Below are positions 55,345 to 64,000 of a stretch of 64,000 nt of DNA, piece by piece. The stretch lies in the NCBI GenBank assembly GCA_014058105.1, contig JACGCM010002890.1:1736001-1800000 (forward strand). The letters run 5' to 3'. The number at the start of each line of letters is the position of its first letter. The first letter of the stretch is position 1. A program made the translations under genes and the position numbers. This stretch comes from Kingdonia uniflora (Eukaryota > Streptophyta > Magnoliopsida > Ranunculales > Circaeasteraceae). The notes under the pieces were generated by a model. It made no database searches. It was given only the letters and a program-made list of their open reading frames with translations, and was not told the DNA's origin.

Positions 55345-55543
55345 GTGATACCGTATTTAATGCAAGTTATTTCCCCAACAGCCATCTGCTCGGGAAAACC
55401 AACAGTCTAGCCATAACACTCACGCGTCATAATGCCAATACACTCTTCAATACAGATGTTCCATTTTTCAAATGTCGCTTACGTCATCACAAGGTCCAAG
55501 TTTTAGGGTTTTTCTCAACTAAAGCCACACGTGAGTTTTGTTG

Positions 55544-56155
55544 CGAGGGGGCGATTGTAGGGACATATCCCTCGAGCTATGAACACTCGACCTCATCTAT
55601 ACCTCAAGCTCTAGAAGACTCGATCTTATCCAGTACCGGGCTCACGCATAAATAAACACGCTCCAAACACGTTAACAATTATACATCGATTGCGAACTCA
55701 AGCAGAACGTGGATTGTCTACAACAGATGTAAACAAAACAAGTCAACATACACCTGTCTCCCACGAGCTAGCAGGTACACACTCAACTGCCCATGACTTC
55801 CACTTTCAGGAGAACGTGTTTAAGCATGATGTCAAGCTGAGAGCAGGGTCCATAAAAGGGCAGAGCTCCTAAGGAAACAGGACGGTCGACAGACAAATCT
55901 ATACATACAATTATCTGATCTCTAGCTATATTTTCTTAGATTAACTCTTGTAATCAGATTCTCTCAATCTCTCAAGCAATAATACTACTTTCACAAAATC
56001 CTCCACTCGAGGTCATGATTTTTACCTATTCACGGGTTTTCTACGCTAAATCCCTTGTGTCAAGTATTATCTCTTATTTAATTTTTGTCACAGTAGTTCT
56101 TGGTGCAATGATCGATTTTAAGTTAGTTCGAGCTTTACGAAATCTGGTCCCTACA
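55544..56155 (+). repeat. PPT and 3' LTR of Tat-5
   Basis: PPT CGAGGGGGCGAT at 55544-55555, then the LTR from TGTAGGGACATATCCCTCGA (55556) to ATCTGGTCCCTACA (56155), 600 bp, with intact TG and CA ends. The TATA box is mutated to CCATAAAAGG. Confidence 0.94.
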
Positions 56156-58296
56156 AAAACATTTAATAAAAAGAACAAACCCCAATGAGTAATATATAAT
56201 TTAATGGAAAGAACATAACTACTTGTCTCAAAGAAACTTTGAAGCGGCGCCCAACTTCATTAAGGTTAGACATATAGATTTGTACCAATGACTCCACCGT
56301 GGCTTTGGCAGCATCATTTTTTTTGTTCGCGAGCAGAACAACTTCGCTTGAAGTTGGAACAACCTTTATTTTGTCGCGCATCCTCTTTTAGGCCTGGGAC
56401 CCAAATGCTTGCGAACTAGATCCCTCCCCAATACCTTTGCCTTTCTCCTTCTGTGAAACATGCAACAACTCTTTCTGGTTAGTGACCCTTCTAGCTATGG
56501 TTGGCGAAGCACCTGTACCTAAATTCCTTTGTTGGGCCCACGGAATGTAAGTGCTCTTCATCCTAGTAAGTTTATCATAATCCAAGTCGTCCGAACCTTC
56601 TTGTGGAGTAGAATTTTTTCTTATTTTCAAAGGTCCTCGAGAGCTCGAAGGACCTTTCAGAAGGTTATCTGTCTTTTTCCAGCTTCTCCTTAGCAACTTC
56701 AACCTTTGGAAGATCACGTTAATACGATCATCATTCTCGTCGATCAAATTGTCTTGATAGTCTCAAGAGCTATCGAGAACTCCACTTCGAGGCACTGTAA
56801 ACAAAAGGGTAGATTTTAAAAGCACACTTGAAGGAAAACATGTGACAAAATATACGTGACAAACAAATAACAGCTACCATGATTATAAAACCTATTTCCC
56901 AATGCGAGCTCCTCTTAACTTTCGAGGTTCTTGTGATTCCCAATAACAACAACAAGGTCATCATCCCACCCTCGGTCTGTCAAACACAACTCGAATAGCC
57001 AGGGATTGTTACAATGATATTGAATATGATATGTCTCGCTATTCGGTTTACTCTTCTTCGAGTAAAAGGTGACAATATTTGTACACCCTACTAAAGGCCT
57101 ACTTTCGGCCAACAACTCCTCATTTAAGTCCCCGATGATTTTCATCATCTCGCAAAAATTACTATACATTTGACAAGGGGCAACATTTTAGAAGCTTAAC
57201 TCCTCCTTCATAGACACCGAAGGGGGAGCTGCATACCTAGCCTAATCTGCCATTGGAACATCATTATTCCACTCATGGGTGCATCTACGAATGAATACCT
57301 CGGTCTACAGGGAACTAAGTAGAAGCCCTTACCAACAAGATTATACTTTTAAAGAAATTGCCTAAGCCTTTTTCACTTCTGAGCACCGACTTCCTCAAAC
57401 TTGATACCATCGTCCTCGGTATCATCATCACCATCTTCATTCTCCCCATTTTCCTCCACATCTTCTTTTTCTTCACCTTCTTCTTCGTCATCTCCTCAGT
57501 TACTCCCACTGGCTTCGTTTGAACTCTTCTCTTTGTCGCTCTTTCCAACTACCCATACCCTTATCCTCCTTCATCTCACAGATTTAATGTTAGGTTTAAA
57601 AAATACTAGAGGCATTATACCTGCCATCTGTAACTCCACAAAATGACTATTACTCTCTTCCTCTCGCCTAGAAGTACTCAGTCTATTCATTAAATCCTTG
57701 GCCTCATCAATTTACCTCATAGTCGAAGACTCATGGCTACGTATTTAATCCTCTACAGAAGAAGAGGGAACCACTTAGTTCAATATCTTTAAGTTAAAAC
57801 CCCTCGTTAACCCTATTACACCAACCCTTAGTGACATACAAAGTATTACCCATTGGGTATACCCCAAACTGAACTCGAAGGAGCCACACCTGCTCGAATC
57901 CCCAACCAGGTGCTAAACTTACCAAAACACCCACTCGAAGGTAACATACAAAATGTACATACCAAAATCAATTTTTTGTCGACCCTTCTCTACCCTACCT
58001 AGTTAAAAACCAACCATTTCCCCCAAAGACATAACATCCGCCATTAATGGCGGACACCAAGTTTTTTCTTATCAAGATTAACAGATTAAAAATCAAAACA
58101 AGACGAATATGAAATAAGTTGAAAACAAGGACAGGAAGGGCATACCATGCACCGGCATGTTTAGGTGGTCTCCAAAAACAGGAACGATTGGTACACAATT
58201 TACAGAGATATTCTTCTCTCCTTCAGACGATAAATCATAGTTTAAGTGAAAAGATAACTTTATCTCCCTTTCTCCTCTTAAATAAGCAGGCCTCAA
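56156..58296 (-). pseudogene. aORF3 of Tat-4, 5' part
   Basis: From about 58296: MRPAYLRGEREIKLSFHLNY, VPIVPVFGDHLNMPVHG, then a donor-like G/GTATGC near 58141. Around 57490-57370 there is a long Asp/Glu-rich run (for example EDVEENGENEDGDDDTEDDG), the counterpart of the acidic stretch in the other copies. The globular block is reduced to NVYSNFCEMMKIIGDLNEEL. After the intron at 56795-56877 come LIDENDDRINVIFQRLKLLR, then KGKGIGEGSSSQAFGSQA and DKIKVVPTSSEVVLLANKKN up to the Tat-5 insertion. Several stops. Same gene as the other aORF3 copies. Confidence 0.65.
56795..56877 (-). other. Putative intron in Tat-4 aORF3 (83 nt)
   Basis: Minus-strand donor CATG/GTAGCTGT at 56877 and acceptor TTTTGTTTACAG at 56795. 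Same position as the 86-93 nt introns of Tat-1, Tat-3 and Tat-5. Confidence 0.65.
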
Positions 58297-58844
58297 ACCA
58301 TATCAATTTCTACAACTACCATCATTACCCCCATTAACCCTACTCTCTCTCACCTCTCCACCGTCCCTCAATAATTATATCAAACTGTTACTTATGAATT
58401 TTTCCCACCTCTCTAATCATTTTGACCTCTAGTTCTTCTAGCTTTGCTCCTCAATTTTCTCTTTAAGTTCTTCAAATCAAGTTGATAAATATCTTTATGT
58501 ACACAATCTCCCTCAATTTCTTGATTAACACCATTCTCTTTCTCCATGTCTCAAATGGAAAAATCATTGGTATACCCTAGTGTTTATTGCAATTCAAATT
58601 CTTGAAACTAGAGTTCACATGCATTTTTGACATGACAACCATCAATATCCTATATCAGAAATGAAGTGACTAGTAAGCCTAACTCTATGCTTTGTTCAAA
58701 TAGGCAAGGCTCACAAGTCAAGAATAAAGCCTGTAATAGTCAAATCTATGCAGGCTACGACCTTGAAGATGTTAATGACCTCGGATGTACAACTGCACAC
58801 CACTTATGGCTACAACAGTCGACCTTATTATAATCAAAGTTTAG

Positions 58845-59145
58845 AGAATCCTATCATTTTGATTCGTGTTACGTCTTCTCCCATAAACTTCCTTCCCTGA
58901 CCCTCAAAGGATAATTTTACGTCTTTTTCCTTTGACTTACCTAGGCTACCTTAAAAACTCAGAGAATCCTAACATTTTCATTCATGTTATGTCTTTTCCC
59001 TTCAACTTCCTACAATAACCTTTGAAGGAAAAATAATACTATCACTTTGATTCGTTTTACATCCCTTTTTCCTTCGACTTCCTTCTAGGACCTTAAAAAA
59101 AAGAGAATCCAGTCATTTCGGTTAAGTCTTTTTCCATCGGTTTAT
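58845..59145. repeat. Imperfect short tandem repeats in Tat-4
   Basis: GAGAATCCTATCATTTTGAT-type words with GTTACGTCTTTTCCCTT and CGACTTCCTTC recur near 58847, 58965, 59033 and 59102, in the spacer between aORF3 and aORF2. I see nothing coding in 58300-58845. Confidence 0.65.
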
Positions 59146-59257
59146 TTTCTGAATACTCTATTCATAAGCATTGTAAATAGATAAAATAAACCATAAATAT
59201 TTTCATTATAATTTCAAACTACAACAACATCAAACAATAAAATAAAAATAATAAAAA

Positions 59258-59590
59258 TTATACATCAGTTACAGCCAGGGCAACTCTTCGAGCGCCTGAA
59301 CTTCTACTACCCACAACAACATCTTATTCCTCTACCAACTGCTTTGGCAGGCATCCCAATGCAGTATCCCTCTCAGTAGTAGTTAGGAGATGTTGCCTAA
59401 AGATCACCCGCTAGAACCCAAACTCTTCCGCCCCACCTCGCTCCTTGCCTCCTAGCTTGCCTATGGTCGATGAGCTCTTGAAGCTGCGTTTCCAAACCCA
59501 TGCGGCCATAATATTTCGTTGTAAACTCGCCACTTTGGTAGCTATCCTCGCCTCCTCATATTCTTATTGGCTTTGAGATCGTGTTATCAT
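59258..59590 (-). pseudogene. aORF2-position gene of Tat-4, diverged
   Basis: MITRSQSQ, a stop, EYEEARIATKVASLQRNIMA, then KSSSTIGKLGGKERGGAEEF, a stop, and GARRVALAVTDV to TAA at 59258. The start (MVRT/MITR) and the GGLAIKVAEL-like ARIATKVASL match Tat-3 aORF2, but the Cys/His tail is missing. Confidence 0.5.
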
Positions 59591-59663
59591 CTTGACATAC
59601 GAAGGGAAATGAGGAGTTGAGTAGAGAACAAGCAAAAATTAAGAATGTTTGCTACACCCACTA

Positions 59664-59671
59664 CTTTTATA
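59664..59671 (-). promoter_or_regulatory. TATA box upstream of Tat-4 aORF2
   Basis: Minus-strand CCTATAAAAGTAG, 74-81 nt before the ATG at 59590. Confidence 0.45.
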
Positions 59672-59841
59672 GGATATTAAGGAATCATTAATGGTGTTGA
59701 ATCAGAATAAGCATAATCAGTACTTTATGATCTCGGTAACTGGCACAATAAATAACGTTCAAACTTCCAAGTTCGTATACAAACATCTTCTTAACTAGAA
59801 CCCTCGACTAATAAATACTCAATCTTTTCTGAGGTCTTAGC

Positions 59842-60422
59842 TGAGAGGAGGCGAACGTAATAGCCTACTCGTAGCCTTCAAGAATAGACTAGATACTAGA
59901 AGTCTACCATACTTTCAAATCTATCAGAGCCATTGAAAGTCTTCCCTCAAGTCCACCAAAGTTTTGACTACCACTTTAGTCTAACTCAGCTCCAGGTCGA
60001 AGGTAGACAATTCAGTAGACAACTCTGGCAGAACTGACTCTAGTACAAGACAGGTGTAAATAAGTATATACTTGTAATTTAACCTCTCAGCAGTGACATT
60101 ACCTTTCTTATCTTCTATAAATTAGATAAGAGAGCTACCATAGAGAGGTTGAGGTTACCCCCCCCCCCCCCCCCACGCCCTTGGGAAGCTCTGACAATAT
60201 TCAAGCATACTCAAGTTCTTTACTTGTTATCTTATCTATTTATATAATCTCATCTAAAAATCTTTATTAGAGGTCGTGAAGGAATCCCATTCTATGAACT
60301 TATGCAAGTGTGTGTACTAGAATCTCTATATTTCTATTAAATATGCTTGCTAGAATCCTAGTCAAGTATTAATCATGTGTTGCAAGAGTGTAATCCCCCC
60401 TCTACAAGATTAGGTCCCTATA
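59842..60422 (+). repeat. PPT and 3' LTR of Tat-4
   Basis: PPT GAGAGGAGGCGAA at about 59843-59855, then the LTR CGTAATAGCCTACTCGTAG (59856; TG mutated to CG) to ATTAGGTCCCTATA (60422). It carries a run of 17 C at 60158-60174 where the 5' LTR has only ATCCCCTCCCCC. Confidence 0.9.
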
Positions 60423-60427
60423 AGTCA

Positions 60428-61542
60428 CAAGTTCTTCTCGGGGACTGTTACAAAAAAAAGTTATCAACTCGAGCTCTCTCAAAAAGTTGAGGCCCAGTCT
60501 TTGTGAGAGCATGCTTTAAAGAAAGAAAATGATAAGTTAAAGGTTCAATTGGATGGTCTAGTGATGAAGACTGAGAAAAAAAAAAAAAAAAGTTGCGGAG
60601 GCGACAAGGGCTGCAGCGAGGATGAAGCTACAAAACCAAGTGATCGAGCACCAGAAGGATATGGAAAAGATGGTGAAGTACTTTGGACTTTCAAAAAATG
60701 ATATCACTCTTGGCTTGGCTAGTAGATATCAAGAGAACGTCTTCTTGTCTGAGGTCAAGGAAGAGAATGTAGAAGACAATGAAGAACAAATAGACTTTTA
60801 TGCTTTGCACGGGGATGTTAAAAATGTTCAGCCTGCAAATGTGCTTGGTGATGGTGGCAAAGCTGCTGATGTTGTTGTAGATAAAGTGTCGCCCATAGAA
60901 GTAGAGACCATGAAGTACCGTTTATCTTTGTACCATTTGTTATGTTGAAAGTTTTTTGTCAAGTATAGATTATTGTGGAGTTAACATTAATTATTTTGGG
61001 AAACTCTAGTTTTTATTGGATATTGTAGATATTTCTGCTTAGATGAAATTTTGAGTAAATGAATAACGTAGAATTTGTAATTTGTGTAAAACATAGAGCA
61101 ATTGAGGGTGACTATAGAAAGTCTGCAGAGAGCATTAAAGTAAGCTAGAAATGCTTTGAGTCGCGCGCATCAGTAAATAGATGAATCTGAATATCAAATA
61201 AGGTATCATAAATCTCTATCAGAGAATCATCGGCAAGAGTTATGTAATGTCTAGTTTAAGTTCGCCAAAGCCAAAATTGAGAAAAATGAAGCTTTAAGGA
61301 AAGATCATGATAGGTTCCACAAAACCCAAAAAAATGTTATATCTTACGTTCGGTCGACATATCCTCCACGAACATGTTTGAGAGAATCTTATACCTCGAG
61401 TTCCATGTGTGCGACATGCAAAAAATGTTGTAGTATTTCATCCCCCAGAGACCACTTCTGTTAAGGTTGAGGGTACCTCGAAAGATAGAAAGAAGAAAAC
61501 AACTTGTCACGTAGTCAGAAGGGGAAGAAGGTGAAGACATAG
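60428..61542 (+). pseudogene. aORF3 of Tat-3, 3' part
   Basis: Continues the protein interrupted by Tat-4. Coiled-coil text (SYQLELSQKVEAQSL, a stop, EHALKKENDKLKVQLDGLVM), a poly-Lys run from 17 A (60575-60591), RMKLQNQVIEHQKDMEKMVK, and an acidic part (VKEENVEDNEEQIDFYALHG). After a break come SEYQIRYHKSLSENHRQEL, AKAKIEKNEALRKDHDRF and a basic end (RSQKGKKVKT) before TAG at 61542. The tail is not similar residue by residue to Tat-5, but the composition is the same. Confidence 0.65.
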
Positions 61543-61762
61543 GTCAACTAAACTATTTATTTATATTGGTTTATCATAGCCCACTGTATGTTGTAATTTA
61601 TAGATGGAAAGGTGTTCTTTCCTTTTATATAATTGATTTGACGAATGTGATGGACATGTGCGCTGACCAACACAAGTATTTCATTAATAAAGGTAAAACC
61701 ATGCACAAAGATGGGGAATAATTCTAACTTTTTAAATAAAAAAATCGAACTATAAAATAAAT

Positions 61763-64000
61763 TTAGCGGTAATACTTCTTCAACCTTCGTGTATTCCAAG
61801 GGTTAGGAATTCAGACTTCTTATGTTATCTGGTCGTATGAGCTGAGGTTGGTCTTATCGACCTCGATCAAAAGTCCTTCTCAGCTTTCTGCGAGCTTCCC
61901 AGAGTTCAATTCCTTCATGTGTAAAGGTATTTCTCATAGGATAAGATCTTAGATGTCAAATTCTTTGCTGTAAACTCTTTTGTTATAAGATTTTACCAAT
62001 GCCTGATGATATTGTCCAAGATTCACGATTAATCGATATCTTATTTTGTCGATCACATTCATATTACATGATAACTAGAACTTATTTTCTTCGTCTGTCA
62101 TTTCGTGATCTCGTACCAGGTAATAATACTCAGTAGGGATAATGGCCTTAGCCCCATAGGCTAATAAAAATGGTGTACACCATGTAGACAATCGCAACGT
62201 TGTTCGGTACGCTCAAAGTACGTGTGGCAATTCTTGAACCCAATTTTTTTTTCTTTTTTGCTAAACGCTTCTTGATACTATCAATTATTCTTTTGTAGGT
62301 GATTTATGTCTAACCGTTACCTTGTGGGTAATACGGGTTTGAATATGAATGGATAATGTTATGTCTATTAAGGAATTCAACCACATATTCTCCAGCAAAC
62401 TGTGGTCCATTATCGATCTGGATGAGGTGTGGACAGCAAAATCGGGTGATAATATTCACCTATATGAATTTGATGACTTCATCTTCCCGAGTTCAACATA
62501 ATAGGGCCACTTCAACCTACATTGTAAATTAGTTAGTTACCACCAGCAAATGCCTTCTCTTTCCTGGAGTGTTTGGTAATTCTCCCACTAGGTCGAAGGC
62601 CCATTGTTTAAATGGCCAATATACTTTGCTCGTATGCAGGTCTAAAGCCAGAGCTCGAATCTTCTATCCAAGTCATTGGCAGGCATCACATTTCTTTGTG
62701 TATTCAACAATCTATATTCTTAATTTAGGCTAAAAAACTCCTTGAGTGATTGCCTGATTTGCCAAAGATTGTCCTGCAATGTGTGATCTGCATGTTCCTT
62801 CATACAATTCCCTCAATATGTCATTGGCTTTATTTTCAGATAGACACTTCCGATAAGGACCTGTCACTGATCTTTTGTAGAGCTTCATTTTTTATAATGA
62901 TGTAGTACTTTGTGCTGTCCATTACACCCTGCCTTTTGTTGATGTCTTATGGTAATTTTCCTTTGAAATCGCTTTTAGGACCAATATATTTTATAAAAGG
63001 CAATCTCCAATCCCCTTCATCGAGTTTGTCGCCCCAAGTGTTAATTTCATTTGGGCTGAGAATATTAATATTGGGTGTGGATATGACCTCAATTTGTAGT
63101 AATCAAGCTTTGTCCCAAGGAATCCTGCCAAATAAGCCAGGGAGTCAGCATGCCAGTTCACTCCTCGCGGTAAGTACTCCAACGTGGCCTTTTGAAATTT
63201 GCTCATTCTTTCGGCTACTAAAGCAGGATAGTTGACCATCTCTCTATTTTTCTGGAAGTGATCTAGTAATGTCTTACAATTAACATTAAATAACCATCCA
63301 CATTGATATGATGATTTTAAAATAAATCCATTGATGGCCACTATCTTATTGGCCAACTTCTGCACGTCTATCTTGGTTTTTGGAGATGGCATTGATAAAA
63401 GAGCCCAAATCTAATCAAGGTATGCCTCGATACTCTTTTTATTAATCAAGTATCCCAAGAATTTCCCTGATTAGACTACGAATTGACATTTGTCTGGATT
63501 AAGTTTTATTTTGTAAGATCAATTGATTTTAAAAATTGTATGAAAATCTGTAAGATGGCTTCCCTTCTTGAGGATTGTACATAGCATGTCGTCGATATAC
63601 ACCTCCACCATTTTTTCCAGGTGGTCTTGAACATTTGAGTCATTAATATTTTATAAGTGGCTCCCGCGTTCTTCAATCTGAATGGCATGACCTTAAAGTA
63701 ATATAGTCCCTATTATGTGATGAATAATGTTTTTTCCTGATCCTTTAGTAGGAGAGGTATCTGATTATAACCTGATGCCACATCCATCATGTATAAAAGT
63801 TCATGCCCAGCAGTAGAATCCTTCAAGTGGATGATCATTGGGAGGGATAAACTATCTTTTAGAGTGTGTTTATTCAGGTCAGTGAAGTCCACGCAAACCC
63901 TAATTTTTTTGTTTTTCTTCTGGACTGTAACGATGTTTAAAATCCAGTCGGGATAACCTACCTTCTTAATAAATCTACTTTCGATAAGTTTACCGATCTC
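61763..64000 (-). pseudogene. Tat-3 pol: RT, fused RNase H remnant, integrase
   Basis: From 64000 downward: EIGKLIESRFIKKVGYPDWI, KIRVCVDFTDLNKHTLKD, ELLYMMDVASGYNQIPLL, MPFRLKNAGATYKILM and catalytic VEVYIDDMLCT near 63590. Then KLANKIVAINGFILKSSYQC joins almost directly to PALVAERMSKFQKATLEYLP and NWHADSLAYLAGFLGT: about 230 codons (first RNase H and most of the second) are deleted near 63270. Integrase: WAFDLVGELPNTPGKRRHL, LIQIDNGPQFAGEYVVEFL, and a stop where the catalytic Glu belongs (62310 area). It ends NPWNTRRLKKYYR at 61763. Many stops. No tandem array lies between this end and aORF3. Confidence 0.85.

Larger units (their letters stand above)
41681..56155 (+). mobile_element. Tat-5: structurally complete Tat-lineage element, 14.5 kb
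   Basis: LTRs of 599 and 600 bp, perfect target duplication AAAAC (41676-41680 and 56156-56160), PBS, gag, protease, RT, degenerate RNase H, second RNase H, integrase, tandem array, antisense genes, PPT. Lineage evidence: two RNase H domains in tandem and the NC motif C-x3-H-x4-H-x5-C. By eye roughly one base in ten differs between the LTRs, so it is old even though it is the innermost and youngest of the three-element nest. Stops in gag and pol make it inactive. Confidence 0.95.
36823..60422 (+). mobile_element. Tat-4: Tat-lineage element, contains Tat-5
   Basis: LTRs at 36823-37414 and 59856-60422, perfect target duplication AGTCA (36818-36822 and 60423-60427), decayed PBS and PPT. Minus the nested Tat-5 it is about 9.1 kb: gag remnant, RNase H end plus integrase, tandem array, antisense block. 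Protease and RT are deleted at about 38330. Tat-5 sits in its aORF3 (TSD AAAAC). Confidence 0.93.
32434..64000 (-). mobile_element. Tat-3: Tat-lineage element on the minus strand, runs off the right edge
   Basis: 3' LTR (reversed) at 32434-32938, PPT, then antisense genes on the PLUS strand (33030-36822 and 60428-61542), then pol on the minus strand (61763-64000). Tat-4 with Tat-5 inside it is inserted in aORF3 (TSD AGTCA). The 5' LTR and gag lie beyond 64000. The left flank TGTGA (32429-32433) should be its target duplication, but the partner is not in view. Confidence 0.88.

Noticed and set aside
57315..57548. Lys/Met-rich 77-codon ORF on the minus strand
   Set aside because: It is the out-of-frame reading of the acidic Asp/Glu run of aORF3; the acidic frame matches the other elements.

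Overview
The window is nuclear DNA of a flowering plant, probably a dicot. It is AT-rich and made almost entirely of decayed, nested retrotransposons. I see no intact host gene, rRNA, tRNA or CRISPR array. The plant call rests on Ty3/gypsy elements of the Tat lineage (second RNase H, PBS beginning TGGCGCCG), a chromovirus, an L1-type LINE with a terminal RNase H, and a plant mobile domain (PMD) pseudogene.

Layout, left to right. Tat-1 (1-7947) is the 3' part of a Tat element, with a solo LTR (920-1520) inside its tandem array. A non-TE stretch (7948-12568) has broken, exon-like fragments that I could not name. Tat-2 (12569-17809) is a 5.2 kb element with two LTRs, PBS and PPT but no gag-pol; a solo LTR (16387-16902) sits in it. 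A PMD-type pseudogene (18328-26555) is split by a LINE (18539-25190, 14-bp target duplication), and the LINE is itself hit by a solo LTR (19190-19711). A chromovirus (26650-32225) follows. From 32434 to beyond the right edge there is a three-deep nest. Tat-3 (minus strand) contains Tat-4 (36823-60422, TSD AGTCA), which contains Tat-5 (41681-56155, TSD AAAAC, structurally complete at 14.5 kb).

The common theme is a block of genes that all five Tat elements carry between pol and the 3' LTR on the strand OPPOSITE to gag-pol. Read in its own direction from the 3' LTR it holds up to three units. aORF1 is a short acidic protein. aORF2 is about 118 residues and in four of five copies ends in a Cys/His signature (C-x4-H-x2-C-x2-C in three; first Cys replaced by Tyr in Tat-1). 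aORF3 is a long protein with an acidic N-terminal part, a conserved globular block and a coiled-coil tail. aORF3 has spliceosomal intron signals at matching positions in different elements; one 83-93 nt intron is found at the same place in four of them. TATAAATA-like boxes lie 30-130 nt upstream of aORF1 or aORF2 in each element. Antisense ORFs of this kind are known in Tat-lineage elements. The three-unit layout, shared introns, private promoters and Cys/His protein are what I would look at first.

Sense pol and antisense aORF3 converge. In Tat-1, Tat-4 and Tat-5 the gap between their 3' ends is filled by tandem repeats unrelated between elements. All pol copies carry stops or frameshifts, so none of these elements looks autonomous today. 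Coordinates of decayed genes are approximate; LTR and TSD boundaries were read directly.
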